Shown piece after piece: positions 52,975 through 62,655 of a stretch of DNA of 64,000 nt (position 1 is the first letter of the stretch; every line of letters starts with the position of its first letter). The notes beneath the pieces were generated by a model. That model saw nothing but the letters and a program-made list of their open reading frames with translations. It made no database searches and was not told the origin of the DNA. Source of the stretch: an uncultured Lachnospiraceae bacterium (lineage in GTDB: Bacteria > Bacillota > Clostridia > Lachnospirales > Lachnospiraceae). Position numbers and translations under genes: made by a program. The DNA is taken from assembly GCA_934438085.1 (NCBI GenBank), contig CAKSBC010000013.1, positions 5,509 through 69,508 on the forward strand, in the 5' to 3' direction.

Positions 52975-53629
52975 TCAGGTATTTGATAATACAGGGCACG
53001 AAGAAAGACTTAAGGCATATCTTCATTCACTTGAATCGGAACGCTCTAGGCTTTTAACTGAGCTTAGAGAATACGCAGCCGTAAATGATGTGCCGATAGT
53101 AAGAAAAGAAACTGAATCTTTCCTGAGAACTCTGTCGGCAATGCAAAAACCAAAAAGAATACTTGAGATAGGAACTGCTATAGCCTACAGCACCATAGTA
53201 TTCGCACAAAGCTGTGAAGCAGATATACTGACTGTGGAAAGCTATGAAAAAAGGATACCTATAGCAAGAGCCAACATCAAAAGGGCAGGACTTGAACATA
53301 GGATCAGGCTTATCGAGGGTGACGCCGGCAAGGTATTAAAGGAGCTTGATAAAAGCTTTGATCTTGTATTTCTTGACGCGGCTAAAGCTCAATATATTGT
53401 CTGGCTGCCTGATATCATGAGACTGATGCATGAGGGCTCAGTACTTCTTGCAGATAATGTCCTGCAGGATCATACGCTGATTGAGTCGAGGTTTGCTGTC
53501 CCAAGGAGAGAAAGAACGACTCACGAACGTATGCGAGAGTTTCTTTGGCAGATAAAGCACGATGAAAGTCTTGAAACCAGTGTGATACCTTTGGGAGACG
53601 GAGTTTCACTGAGTGTAAAAAAGTTATAG
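52967..53629 (+). CDS. trmR: tRNA 5-hydroxyuridine O-methyltransferase (TrmR-like)
   Basis: SAM-dependent class I O-methyltransferase (COMT type), about 220 residues, with ILEIGTAIAYSTIVFA, the acidic VESYEKR motif and the metal site FLDAAKAQY / LLADNVLQDH. In Bacillus TrmR (YrrM) methylates ho5U34 to mo5U34 of tRNA, and its gene neighbours U32 peptidase-like genes as here. GTG 52967 has GGAGG at 8 bases; TTG 52961 is an alternative. It overlaps the preceding gene by 8 bases. Confidence 0.85.
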   Translation: MSDQVFDNTGHEERLKAYLHSLESERSRLLTELREYAAVNDVPIVRKETESFLRTLSAMQKPKRILEIGTAIAYSTIVFAQSCEADILTVESYEKRIPIARANIKRAGLEHRIRLIEGDAGKVLKELDKSFDLVFLDAAKAQYIVWLPDIMRLMHEGSVLLADNVLQDHTLIESRFAVPRRERTTHERMREFLWQIKHDESLETSVIPLGDGVSLSVKKL

Positions 53630-53744
53630 AAGCATTTTCTGACAATTACGTATATTTAATGAATGCTGCAACGATACCATATTAACGATTATCATTTGAC
53701 GGCAGTGGTCAGCGCCGATAAAGCTTGACGATCAAAGGACAACG

Positions 53745-54989
53745 ATGAAAAGACCCGAATTATTGATACCGGCCGGTAATCTTGAAACTCTTAAGACTGC
53801 AGTATTATACGGTGCAGATGCCGTATATATCGGAGGAGAGGCATTCTCATTGAGAGCCAGAGCCGACAACTTTGATAAGGAAACTATGACGGAAGCTATA
53901 GCCTTTGCACACTCTCATGGTGCAAAGGTTTATGTGACCGTCAATATTTTTGTACATAATTATGACCTTGAGGGTGCTGAAAAATACATTCTTGAGCTTA
54001 ATGAGATCAAGCCGGATGCGCTTATAATATCAGATCCCGGACTGTTTACCATGGCAAGGGAGCTCTGTCCTGAGATAGATATACACGTGTCCACACAGAT
54101 GAATTCCACCAACTATCTGGATTTCCTTTTTTGGCACAGACTCGGAGCAAAGCGTGTAGTAAATGCCAGAGAGCTTTCACTTAACGAGCTTAAAGAGATA
54201 AGAAATAAGATAGATGAGGTGGATCCATCCTTTGAGATAGAATCCTTCATTCACGGAGCTATGTGCATATCATATTCCGGACGCTGCCTGTTATCAGGCT
54301 TTATGACAGGGCGTTCTTCAAACTTAGGAGCCTGCACTCATCCTTGCAGATGGAACTATGCTCTTATGGAAGAAAAGAGACCGGGAGAGTATTATCCTGT
54401 AGAGGAGAATGAAAGAGGCACATATATCTTCAACTCTAAGGATCTGTGCATGATAGAGCATATTCCTGAGCTTGTGGATGCCGGAATCGACAGCTTCAAG
54501 GTTGAAGGAAGAATGAAAACACAGCTTTACGTAGCTGTTGTTGCAAGAGCCTATCGTAAGGCCATAGATGATTATTTCGAGGATCCGGAGCTCTACAGAA
54601 AGAATATCCCTCTTTATAAAGAAGAGATAGCCAAATGCACATACAGAGAATTTACTACCGGTTTTTATTTCGGAAAACCCGGAAGCGATGCTCAGATATA
54701 TGAGAATAACACTTATAAAAAGAACTATACCTTCTTAGGATGTGTACAGGAGGTTACAGACGACAGTGTTCGAATAGAGCAAAAAAATAAATTTTCAGTG
54801 GGAGACATTATTGAAATCTTAAAACCGGATTGTACTGAGGAATTCACCGAGGTTTTAGGAATACGCGATGCTGTAACAGGCGAAGCACAGGAAAGCTGTC
54901 CGCATTCAAAGCAGCAGCTTTATATAAAACTGAGTCTTCTTCCAAAAGAAGGAGATATACTTGCGGTCAGAAATCCGGAAGAAGCATGA
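53745..54989 (+). CDS. trhP: U32-family protein, probably tRNA uridine 34 hydroxylation (TrhP)
   Basis: 414-residue protein of the peptidase U32 family with PELLIPAGNLETLKTAVLYGADAVYIGG-type N-terminus and the cysteine-rich signature GRCLLSGFMTGRSSNLGACTHPCRW. Homologues TrhP (YegQ) in E. coli and YrrN/YrrO in Bacillus are required for 5-hydroxyuridine at tRNA position 34, the substrate of TrmR, which is the upstream gene. Only one U32 gene is present instead of the Bacillus pair. AAAGGA precedes the ATG. Confidence 0.88.
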   Translation: MKRPELLIPAGNLETLKTAVLYGADAVYIGGEAFSLRARADNFDKETMTEAIAFAHSHGAKVYVTVNIFVHNYDLEGAEKYILELNEIKPDALIISDPGLFTMARELCPEIDIHVSTQMNSTNYLDFLFWHRLGAKRVVNARELSLNELKEIRNKIDEVDPSFEIESFIHGAMCISYSGRCLLSGFMTGRSSNLGACTHPCRWNYALMEEKRPGEYYPVEENERGTYIFNSKDLCMIEHIPELVDAGIDSFKVEGRMKTQLYVAVVARAYRKAIDDYFEDPELYRKNIPLYKEEIAKCTYREFTTGFYFGKPGSDAQIYENNTYKKNYTFLGCVQEVTDDSVRIEQKNKFSVGDIIEILKPDCTEEFTEVLGIRDAVTGEAQESCPHSKQQLYIKLSLLPKEGDILAVRNPEEA

Positions 54990-55885
54990 AACGTGATATA
55001 AACTATATGGAACATAAAATAATGCGCATACTCTCGACAGTGCTTTTTGCATTGTCGGCTGTAAGTGCGCTTTATTTTGTTATTATAGTACTGTATTCCG
55101 GACTCGGAACTTCATATTGTTCCGTCTGGATCTTCTTTACTGCAGCATTTGCTGTGATGGGACATTTTGCCAAAGCAGGACTTACTCACGGAGGCGGAAT
55201 GCCAAGACTGCTTCCTAATTTTATTTTTACATCATTTGTCTTGTTCTTAGTGATATTCACAGGGATAATGACAGCTGTTGTCAAGGATGCAAAGCCTGCC
55301 AAGGAATATCCGAGAACAGATTATGCGATAGTCCTTGGCGCAAGAGTGTATGAAAACGGTGTTTCAAAAACACTTATGTACAGGCTTGAGCGGGGGCTTC
55401 AGTATTATCAGGAGCATCCGGACACCACACTCGTTTTAACGGGCGGTCAGGACAATGGTGATGTAATACCCGAAGCGCTTGCAATGTTTAACTATTTCAG
55501 CATGCACGGAGTCCCGAGCAGCAAAATGATAATAGATACGGGAGGAACCTCCACGGCCGAGATAATCACAAGAGCTGTAGACCGAATAGAATATGACACT
55601 GCGGAAAGAAAGGTACCGAAAGGCCCCGGAGATATTGCGTGGGCTATCGATCATGTTCCGTCAGTAGGGATAATCACGAGCGATTATCATATGATGAGAG
55701 CACTCAGAGTCACAGAGACTCTTGGAATAAAGTCACCGGCAGCAATACCGGCACAATCCGATAAGATCCTTTTTCTGCACCAGTGCGTCAGAGAAAGTGC
55801 TGCTATTGTAAAAGATTATTTAATGGGGAATTTTACGCTTAATGAAAGAGAAATACCGTTTAATAGAGCAAAGAGAGGCAGATGA
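54986..55885 (+). CDS. YdcF/DUF218-domain membrane protein
   Basis: 299 residues: three hydrophobic helices in the first 95 residues and a DUF218 domain (DYAIVLGARVYENG, LVLTGGQDNGDVIPEA, STAEIITRA, VGIITSDYHMMRAL). DUF218 proteins such as SanA and ElyC affect the envelope; the reaction is unknown. It overlaps the U32 gene by four bases and the M16 gene by 44 bases. Confidence 0.85.
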   Translation: MKRDINYMEHKIMRILSTVLFALSAVSALYFVIIVLYSGLGTSYCSVWIFFTAAFAVMGHFAKAGLTHGGGMPRLLPNFIFTSFVLFLVIFTGIMTAVVKDAKPAKEYPRTDYAIVLGARVYENGVSKTLMYRLERGLQYYQEHPDTTLVLTGGQDNGDVIPEALAMFNYFSMHGVPSSKMIIDTGGTSTAEIITRAVDRIEYDTAERKVPKGPGDIAWAIDHVPSVGIITSDYHMMRALRVTETLGIKSPAAIPAQSDKILFLHQCVRESAAIVKDYLMGNFTLNEREIPFNRAKRGR

Positions 55886-58769
55886 GCTTCACGGTACTGC
55901 CTCAGTGTATGAACATGTTAAAACAGGGGCAAAAGTATTTACCATAAAGAATAATGACCGCAATAAGGTATTCATGATAGGCTTCAGAACTACTCCTGAA
56001 AACTCAACCGGAGTGGCACATATCATGGAGCATTCGGTATTATGCGGCTCGGAAAAGTATCCGATAAAGGATCCATTTGTAGAGCTTGCAAAGGGTTCGC
56101 TCAATACCTTTTTAAATGCAATGACCTATCCGGATAAGACCGTTTATCCTGTGGCCTCTGTCAATGATAAGGATTTCATGAATCTTATGGATGTTTATCT
56201 TGATTCTGTTTTTCATCCTAATGTCTACAGAGAGCCAAAGATATTCAGACAGGAAGGCTGGCATTATGAGATAGACGATAACGGCGGCGAGAACGAAACT
56301 ATCAGGCTTAACGGCGTTGTCTATAATGAAATGAAGGGTGCATTCTCAAACCCGGATTCGGTACTTGAGCGCTATACACTGAGATCTCTTTTCCCTGATA
56401 CGACCTATGCCAATGAGTCAGGCGGAATTCCTGAGGTCATTCCTGAGCTTAGCTATGAGGAATTTCTGGATTTCCATAATAAATATTATCATCCGTCAAA
56501 CTCCTACATTTATCTCTACGGAGACATGGATATGGAGGAAAAGCTTGCTTGGATCGATGAGCATTATTTGAAAGAGTATGACAGAATAGAGGTGGAAAGC
56601 TCTGTAAATGAGCAGAAGCCTTATCTTAAGCCTAAATATGATGTAGAGCATTATGCTGTAAGTGAAAATGAGGACGAAAAAGGAAAGACATACCTTTCCG
56701 AAAACTATGTCATCCTGGATGAGCCTACGCAGGAAAACAGCTTTGCATGGCAGGTGCTTGATTTCATACTGCTTAGTTCACCTGGGGCAGTGTTAAGAGA
56801 AGCCCTTGTAAAGGCAGGTATCGGAGACGACATTGAGGGCGGTTATAACGGCGAAATAAGACAGCCGTATTTTTCTGTTATCGCGAAAAATACTGACGAG
56901 GAAAAAACAGAGGAATTTAAGCGCATAATACGCGATACATTAAGCAATCTTTGCGAAAAGGGAATCAGCAAAAAAAGTCTTCGGGCAGCGCTTAATTTTA
57001 TAGAATTCAAGTATCGTGAAGAGGACTACGGAACTCTTCCGGCAGGTCTTTCGCTCGGACTTAATGTGCTTGCAAGCTGGCTCTATGACAGAGACCCTTA
57101 TGAGTATATCTGCTATAACGATGCAATAAGCTCACTTAAAGAAAAGATAGATACGGATTATTTTGAGCAGCTTATAAAGAGAAATATTCTTGAAAATGAT
57201 TTCAGTGCAGTAGTAAATATTCTGCCTGAAAAAGGACTTACCACAAGGCAGGATGAGAAGCTTAAAGAAAAGCTTGAAAGCTTCAGACTGTCCTTAAGTG
57301 CTGAGGAGAAAAACGCTCTTGCAGCAGATACTAAAGCGCTTAAGGAATATCAAAGTGAGCCTGACAGTGCAGAGGATCTTGCGAAGCTTCCTGTACTTGA
57401 AATCACTGATATAGATAAAAATGCGGAAAAGCTCAATGCTGTAATGGATAACAGCATCATTTTCTCTGAGGCAGATACCAGCGGCATTGCATATATAAGA
57501 GTGCTTTTCGATACAGAGGGCTTTAATGAGGATGAGGTACAGTTTGCGGCATTCTTAAAAGAGCTTTTCGGAGAGATGAATACAACAAAGCACAGCTACA
57601 GCGATCTGTTCGATGAGATACTTCTTAATACGGGAGGCGTTTCTTTTAAGCTTGATTCATACCCGGTAAGAGAAAAGGCAGGCGGTGAGGTCAGCTTTAA
57701 GGGCATCTGTTCAATTGAGCTGAGAGTTCTTGAAGATAAGATAAAAGACGGATTAGAGCTCCTTTCCGAAATGATAAATGATACTGTGCTCAATGATCAC
57801 AACAGGATCGCAGAGCTTCTCAATGAAGAAAAGAGTCAGCAGAGAGCAGCTATAGAAGGAGCTATGCATAAAACTGCGGTAACGAGAGCTGCCTCATATT
57901 TCAGTGATGCACAAAGATATCATGATCTTACAACAGGCATAGCATATTATGACTTTATAAATGCTGCTGCAAAGCTTTCAAAGCAGCCTGTGCATATGAA
58001 GCGCTTTATAAAGACACTTGAGAGCATAAGAAAGAGACTCTTTACAAAGGATCGCGTAAGCTTTGCACTTTACGGAAGCAAAAATGCAGAGATAATTATG
58101 CAGGAGGCTATTAAGCAGTTTAAAGACACGCTTTCAAGCGGAGAAGACGGCGCTGCAATTACGACAGGAAGGACTGTGTCAAAGGTCAGCTGCCTTAATG
58201 AGGGCTTCAGAACCAGCTCGCAAGTAAATTATGTTGCACGCTGCGGAAGCTTTAAGAATCATGGCTTAAATTACAGCGGAGGACTGCAGGTGCTCAGAAT
58301 GATGCTCAGCTATGAGTATCTTTGGATGAAGCTGAGAGTTCTCGGCGGAGCATATGGCTGTATGGCAGCATTTACCAACAGCGGACTCGGTTATCTTGTA
58401 TCATACAGAGACCCTGAAATATCAAAAACAAACGGTATATATGAGGAGCTTCCTCAATATCTGGATGAGTGGCAGGGCGACGAGAATACTGTCAGAAAAT
58501 ATATAATAGGTGCAATAGCTGTTCAGGATATGCCGGTCACAGCTTCAATACAGGCAGCAAATCAGCTGGTGTACTATCTCTATAAGCTCAGCAATGAAGA
58601 AAAGCAGAAGGAAAGAGATGAAATATTATCATGCACAGCTGAGGACATAAGAGGCTTTGCCGGTCATATCAGAGCGATACTTGCAGACAATGCACTTTGC
58701 ACCATCGGAAGTGCTTCGGGAATCGAAAAAGAAGGCAGCATGTTCCGCTCCGTAAGAGAACTTTTTTAA
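55842..58769 (+). CDS. M16C peptidase (presequence-protease/insulinase-like)
   Basis: 975-residue zinc metallopeptidase of the M16C group, normal length. The inverted zinc motif HxxEH is in GVAHIMEHSVLCGS near residue 63, with the distal glutamate in GVVYNEMKGAFSNP. Two M16 halves are joined by a helical linker. No signal peptide, so cytosolic degradation of peptides is likely. The start overlaps the previous gene in another frame, and GGGGA lies 13 bases upstream, so the exact start is uncertain. Confidence 0.9.
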   Translation: MKEKYRLIEQREADELHGTASVYEHVKTGAKVFTIKNNDRNKVFMIGFRTTPENSTGVAHIMEHSVLCGSEKYPIKDPFVELAKGSLNTFLNAMTYPDKTVYPVASVNDKDFMNLMDVYLDSVFHPNVYREPKIFRQEGWHYEIDDNGGENETIRLNGVVYNEMKGAFSNPDSVLERYTLRSLFPDTTYANESGGIPEVIPELSYEEFLDFHNKYYHPSNSYIYLYGDMDMEEKLAWIDEHYLKEYDRIEVESSVNEQKPYLKPKYDVEHYAVSENEDEKGKTYLSENYVILDEPTQENSFAWQVLDFILLSSPGAVLREALVKAGIGDDIEGGYNGEIRQPYFSVIAKNTDEEKTEEFKRIIRDTLSNLCEKGISKKSLRAALNFIEFKYREEDYGTLPAGLSLGLNVLASWLYDRDPYEYICYNDAISSLKEKIDTDYFEQLIKRNILENDFSAVVNILPEKGLTTRQDEKLKEKLESFRLSLSAEEKNALAADTKALKEYQSEPDSAEDLAKLPVLEITDIDKNAEKLNAVMDNSIIFSEADTSGIAYIRVLFDTEGFNEDEVQFAAFLKELFGEMNTTKHSYSDLFDEILLNTGGVSFKLDSYPVREKAGGEVSFKGICSIELRVLEDKIKDGLELLSEMINDTVLNDHNRIAELLNEEKSQQRAAIEGAMHKTAVTRAASYFSDAQRYHDLTTGIAYYDFINAAAKLSKQPVHMKRFIKTLESIRKRLFTKDRVSFALYGSKNAEIIMQEAIKQFKDTLSSGEDGAAITTGRTVSKVSCLNEGFRTSSQVNYVARCGSFKNHGLNYSGGLQVLRMMLSYEYLWMKLRVLGGAYGCMAAFTNSGLGYLVSYRDPEISKTNGIYEELPQYLDEWQGDENTVRKYIIGAIAVQDMPVTASIQAANQLVYYLYKLSNEEKQKERDEILSCTAEDIRGFAGHIRAILADNALCTIGSASGIEKEGSMFRSVRELF

Positions 58770-58801
58770 CAATATTTAACAGCAGCAGAAATGAGGTCAA
58801 T

Positions 58802-59704
58802 GTGAAATCAGGATACGCAGCTTTGGTAGGACGCCCGAATGTGGGAAAATCAACACTTATGAACAGACTCATCGGACAGAAAATAGCGATAACCTCAGAC
58901 AGGCCGCAGACTACCAGAGATAAAATAGAAACTGTCTATACAGATGACAGAGGACAGATAATATTTATGGATACGCCGGGTATTCACAAGGCAAAAAATA
59001 AGCTTGGTGAATTCATGGATACAGTTGCGGAAAAGGCATTCGGAGATGCCGATGTTATCGTCTGGCTGGTTGAGCCTACAACATACGTCGGTGCAGGTGA
59101 GGAACGTATAGCCGACCTTATCAATAACCGCAACAAGCATGACAGACCAGTCATACTTGTTATTAACAAAACCGATACTCTTAAGAATCCGGCGGATATA
59201 AAGGCGGTAATCGATACCTACAGCAGCAGATGTCATTTCGATGATATCATAGCTGTTTCTGCGGCTACAGGAAAAAATGAAGACGAGCTCATGGAAACTA
59301 TATTCAAATACATGCCTGAGGGACCTATGTATTATGATGAAGAGACCGTTACAGAGATTCCTATGAGAACAATAGCCGAAGAGCTTATAAGAGAGCAGAT
59401 GCTCAAATTTATAAGTGATGAAATACCGCACGGAGCAGCAGTTATTATAGAAAAATTCTCTGAGAGAAAGAATGGCTTGTTTGATATTGACGCCGATATC
59501 GTGTGTGAGAAAGATTCCCATAAGGGTATAATTATCGGAAAAGGCGGCTCTATGCTGAGGAAGATCGGAACCGCGGCACGTGCCGAGATCGAGGATCAGC
59601 TCGGAGCTCAGGTCAACCTCAAATTGTTTGTAAAGGTAAGGAAAAACTGGCGCGACAATGAGACCTTTATCAAGAGCTTCGGATACAATATAAAGAAGAG
59701 ATAA
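58802..59704 (+). CDS. era: GTPase Era
   Basis: Ribosome-associated GTPase needed for 30S assembly. 300 residues: G1 GRPNVGKST, G3 DTPG, G4 NKTD, and C-terminal KH domain with GIIIGKGGSMLRKIG. The start is GTG 58802, preceded by GAGG at about 5 bases and giving the family N-terminus KSGYAALVG; a longer frame from 58697 overlaps the M16 gene and is rejected. recO follows after one base. Confidence 0.95.
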   Translation: MKSGYAALVGRPNVGKSTLMNRLIGQKIAITSDRPQTTRDKIETVYTDDRGQIIFMDTPGIHKAKNKLGEFMDTVAEKAFGDADVIVWLVEPTTYVGAGEERIADLINNRNKHDRPVILVINKTDTLKNPADIKAVIDTYSSRCHFDDIIAVSAATGKNEDELMETIFKYMPEGPMYYDEETVTEIPMRTIAEELIREQMLKFISDEIPHGAAVIIEKFSERKNGLFDIDADIVCEKDSHKGIIIGKGGSMLRKIGTAARAEIEDQLGAQVNLKLFVKVRKNWRDNETFIKSFGYNIKKR

Positions 59705-59705
59705 G

Positions 59706-60371
59706 ATGGAAGAGCTTTCCGTAAAAGGAATAATACTTGATGCAAGACCGCAGGGCGAATACGGCAGGAAGCTTACAATGCTTACAGATAAGTTAGGTAA
59801 GGTCACCGTGTTCGCGCAAGGTGCAGCTAAGATCGGGTCAAAGCTTTCAGGCGCAGCAAGACCGTTTACAGCGGCAGAGTTTTTGCTTGCAAAAGGTAAA
59901 AATGCCTTCAATCTGCACGGAGCTTCCGTGATGGATGCATTTTCAGAAATACCGATGGATCCTGACGTATCAATGTATGGATTCTATGTGTTGGAGCTTG
60001 CGGATTATTTTTCTGCGGAAGGAATGCCGGAGGAGGAAGCGAAGGCACTTCTTAATCTTTCGTTCATGACACTTTCTGCATTCAGGAAAAAGGAGCTTTC
60101 GCCATGGCTGATCTCAGCGATATGCGAGCTGAGACTTATGAAGCTGGAGGGTGAATATACCGAGCTTCCCGGATATTACGGAAATACTGCAGACAGAGAG
60201 CTTACAGATAAGCTGTGGAAATACATCTTAAATGCTCCGCTTACGAGGCTTTATAAAAAGGAAGTATTTGAAGAAAAGGACGTGTCAGATCTTGTGAAAA
60301 GCTGTACCGGGCTGTTTTCAAGGCAGGTGCCGCACACATTCAGGTCAATGCGAATATTGCACGATCTATAA
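59706..60371 (+). CDS. recO: DNA repair protein RecO, lacking the zinc cysteines
   Basis: Recombination mediator that helps load RecA. The N-terminal OB fold (KGIILDARPQGEYGRKLTMLTDKLGKVTVFAQGA) and the helical centre fit RecO. At 221 residues it is about 25-30 shorter than usual, and the expected CxxC...CxxC zinc site around residues 145-175 is absent (LEGEYTELPGYYGNTADRE). Position era-recO-glyQS is the clostridial order. Confidence 0.88.
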   Translation: MEELSVKGIILDARPQGEYGRKLTMLTDKLGKVTVFAQGAAKIGSKLSGAARPFTAAEFLLAKGKNAFNLHGASVMDAFSEIPMDPDVSMYGFYVLELADYFSAEGMPEEEAKALLNLSFMTLSAFRKKELSPWLISAICELRLMKLEGEYTELPGYYGNTADRELTDKLWKYILNAPLTRLYKKEVFEEKDVSDLVKSCTGLFSRQVPHTFRSMRILHDL

Positions 60372-60483
60372 TAATGTTCTATAATATCGATTATTATGTT
60401 TTTGAATATTTGCTGCCGGCATAAATGCTTCGCAGCGGATCTGTAGTGTAAAAAAATCATTTAGATATAAGAGGATATACAAA

Positions 60484-61884
60484 ATGGACAGAACAAAGTT
60501 TAAAATGGAGGACATTATAGCTCTCTGCAAAACCAGAGGCTTTATTTATCCGGGTTCAGAGATTTACGGAGGACTTGCAAATACCTGGGATTACGGTAAC
60601 CTCGGAGTTGAGCTTAAGAACAATGTTAAGAAGGCATGGTGGAGAAAATTCATCGAAGGATCAAAGCTCAATGTTGGTGTTGACTGTGCCATCCTTATGA
60701 ATCCTCAGACCTGGGTAGCATCAGGACACCTTGCAGGCTTCTCAGATCCTCTTATGGACTGCAAGCAGTGTAAGGAACGTTTCAGAGCAGATAAGATTAT
60801 TGAAGACTTCTGTGATAAGAATGACATTAAGCTTCCTAATGATTCCGCAGACGGAATGAGCCAGGAAGAAATGAAGGCATTCATAGATGAGCATAATATC
60901 CCATGCCCATCATGCGGAGCGCATAACTTTACAGATATCAGAAGCTTTAACCTCATGTTCAAGACCTTCCAGGGTGTTACAGAGGATGCCAAGAATACTG
61001 TATATTTAAGACCTGAGACAGCACAGGGTATTTTTGTTAACTTCAAAAACGTTCAGCGTACCTCAAGAAAGAAGCTTCCTTTCGGTATCGGACAGATAGG
61101 TAAATCTTTCAGAAATGAGATCACACCTGGTAACTTCACATTCCGTACACGTGAATTCGAGCAGATGGAGCTTGAGTTCTTCTGCAAGCCGGACACAGAC
61201 CTTGAGTGGTTTGCATATTGGAAGGCATTCTGCATAAAGTGGCTTCACGATCTCGGACTTAAGGATGAGGAGCTTCGTACACGTGATCACAGTCCTGAGG
61301 AGCTCTCATTCTATTCAAGAGCTACTACAGATATAGAATTCCTCTTCCCATTCGGATGGGGCGAGCTTTGGGGAATCGCAGACAGAACAGACTATGACCT
61401 TACACAGCATATGAACACATCAGGTCAGGATCTTACATATCTTGATGATGAGACTAATGAAAAGTATGTTCCTTATGTTGTAGAGCCATCACTCGGAGCA
61501 GACAGAGTAACACTTGCATTCCTTTGCGCAGCTTACGACGAGGAAGAGCTTGAGGGCGGAGATAAGCGTACTGTTATGCATTTCCATCCGGCACTTGCAC
61601 CTGTAAAGATTGCAGTTCTGCCTCTTTCAAAGAAGCTCAACGAGGGTGCGGAGAAGGTATTCGATACCCTTCTTAATAAGTATTACTGTGAGTTTGATGA
61701 CCGCGGAAGTATCGGAAAGAGATACAGAAGACAGGATGAGATAGGAACCCCATTCTGCATCACATACGATTTCGATTCAGAAACAGATAATTCAGTAACT
61801 ATTCGTCATCGTGATACGATGGAGCAGGAGCGAGTTAAGATAGACGATCTTCTCAGCTACTTCGACGGAAAATTCGATTTTTGA
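60484..61884 (+). CDS. glyQS: Glycyl-tRNA synthetase, dimeric type
   Basis: Class II synthetase of 466 residues, charging tRNA-Gly. The N-terminal motif GFIYPGSEIYGGLANTWDYG, class II motif 2 (SFRNEITPGNFTFRTREFEQME) and motif 3 (SLGADRVTLAFL) are clear, with the anticodon-binding domain at the end. AGAGGAT lies upstream; a strong terminator follows. Confidence 0.96.
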   Translation: MDRTKFKMEDIIALCKTRGFIYPGSEIYGGLANTWDYGNLGVELKNNVKKAWWRKFIEGSKLNVGVDCAILMNPQTWVASGHLAGFSDPLMDCKQCKERFRADKIIEDFCDKNDIKLPNDSADGMSQEEMKAFIDEHNIPCPSCGAHNFTDIRSFNLMFKTFQGVTEDAKNTVYLRPETAQGIFVNFKNVQRTSRKKLPFGIGQIGKSFRNEITPGNFTFRTREFEQMELEFFCKPDTDLEWFAYWKAFCIKWLHDLGLKDEELRTRDHSPEELSFYSRATTDIEFLFPFGWGELWGIADRTDYDLTQHMNTSGQDLTYLDDETNEKYVPYVVEPSLGADRVTLAFLCAAYDEEELEGGDKRTVMHFHPALAPVKIAVLPLSKKLNEGAEKVFDTLLNKYYCEFDDRGSIGKRYRRQDEIGTPFCITYDFDSETDNSVTIRHRDTMEQERVKIDDLLSYFDGKFDF

Positions 61885-61894
61885 TCATAACAAG

Positions 61895-61925
61895 AGCCGG
61901 TCAGTGAAAATTGACCGGCTTTTAA
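61895..61925 (+). terminator. Terminator after glyQS
   Basis: AGCCGGTCA-gtgaaaat-TGACCGGCT then TTTTAAAAT. Confidence 0.85.
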
Positions 61926-61968
61926 AATACAAACCGCTTCAGACTGAGTGAAAACTAAGGGGATATAA

Positions 61969-62517
61969 ATGATAAATCATCCGTTTCCACCGCTTTTTAA
62001 AAGCGATGCGCAGATATTGATATTGGGATCATTTCCATCTGTAAAATCCAGAGAGACAGGATTTTTCTACGGACATAAACAAAATCGATTTTGGAAGGTA
62101 ATGGCAGGGATATTGCAATATCCGTTTGTACCGCTGACAGTTGAGGATAAGACCGACATGCTTGCAAGGGGCAGAGTTGCACTTTGGGATACTATAGCAT
62201 CATGTGATATTAAGGGTTCATCTGATTCGAGTATTACTAATGTTGTGCCTAACGATCTCGGAATCATACTTGAAAAGGCGAATATCAGGAAAATATGCTG
62301 CAACGGAACAAAGTCCTATGAACTGTTCATGAAATATACAGCTGATAGTATTAGAAATGACAGAAGAATTGGAACAGACGGCTTTATGACACAGAAAATC
62401 CCGGAATTTGTCAAGCTTCCGTCTACAAGTCCGGCTAATGCTGCCTGGTCACTTGAAAAGCTTGAGGCTTCATGGAAGGAGCTGACCGGACTGATGCCTA
62501 TAGATAATATTATTTAA
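61969..62517 (+). CDS. DNA-deoxyinosine glycosylase (UDG superfamily, family 6)
   Basis: 182-residue base-excision enzyme removing hypoxanthine from DNA. It has the superfamily motif ILGSFPSVKSRETGFFYGHKQNRFW with the NRFW signature, VALWDTI, NGTKSYELF and the C-terminal LPSTSPANA motif typical of this family. The ribosome site is AAGGGG at about 8 bases. Monocistronic in appearance. Confidence 0.88.
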   Translation: MINHPFPPLFKSDAQILILGSFPSVKSRETGFFYGHKQNRFWKVMAGILQYPFVPLTVEDKTDMLARGRVALWDTIASCDIKGSSDSSITNVVPNDLGIILEKANIRKICCNGTKSYELFMKYTADSIRNDRRIGTDGFMTQKIPEFVKLPSTSPANAAWSLEKLEASWKELTGLMPIDNII

Positions 62518-62655
62518 TATAATACATACTGCTATTTGTATTAGTTTTATGTTAAAATAACCGTCTGACAAATGTTAACTAAGAATAATACAAACAGACG
62601 AGCAAATCGCTTGACAGCATATTTCTTTAGATTTTTTTTAGAAAAGAGGACAAAG

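Noticed and set aside
58895..59911. 338-codon open frame on the minus strand
   Set aside because: It lies fully opposite era and recO, whose products are unmistakable; its translation is cysteine- and isoleucine-rich without domain motifs and has no ribosome site.
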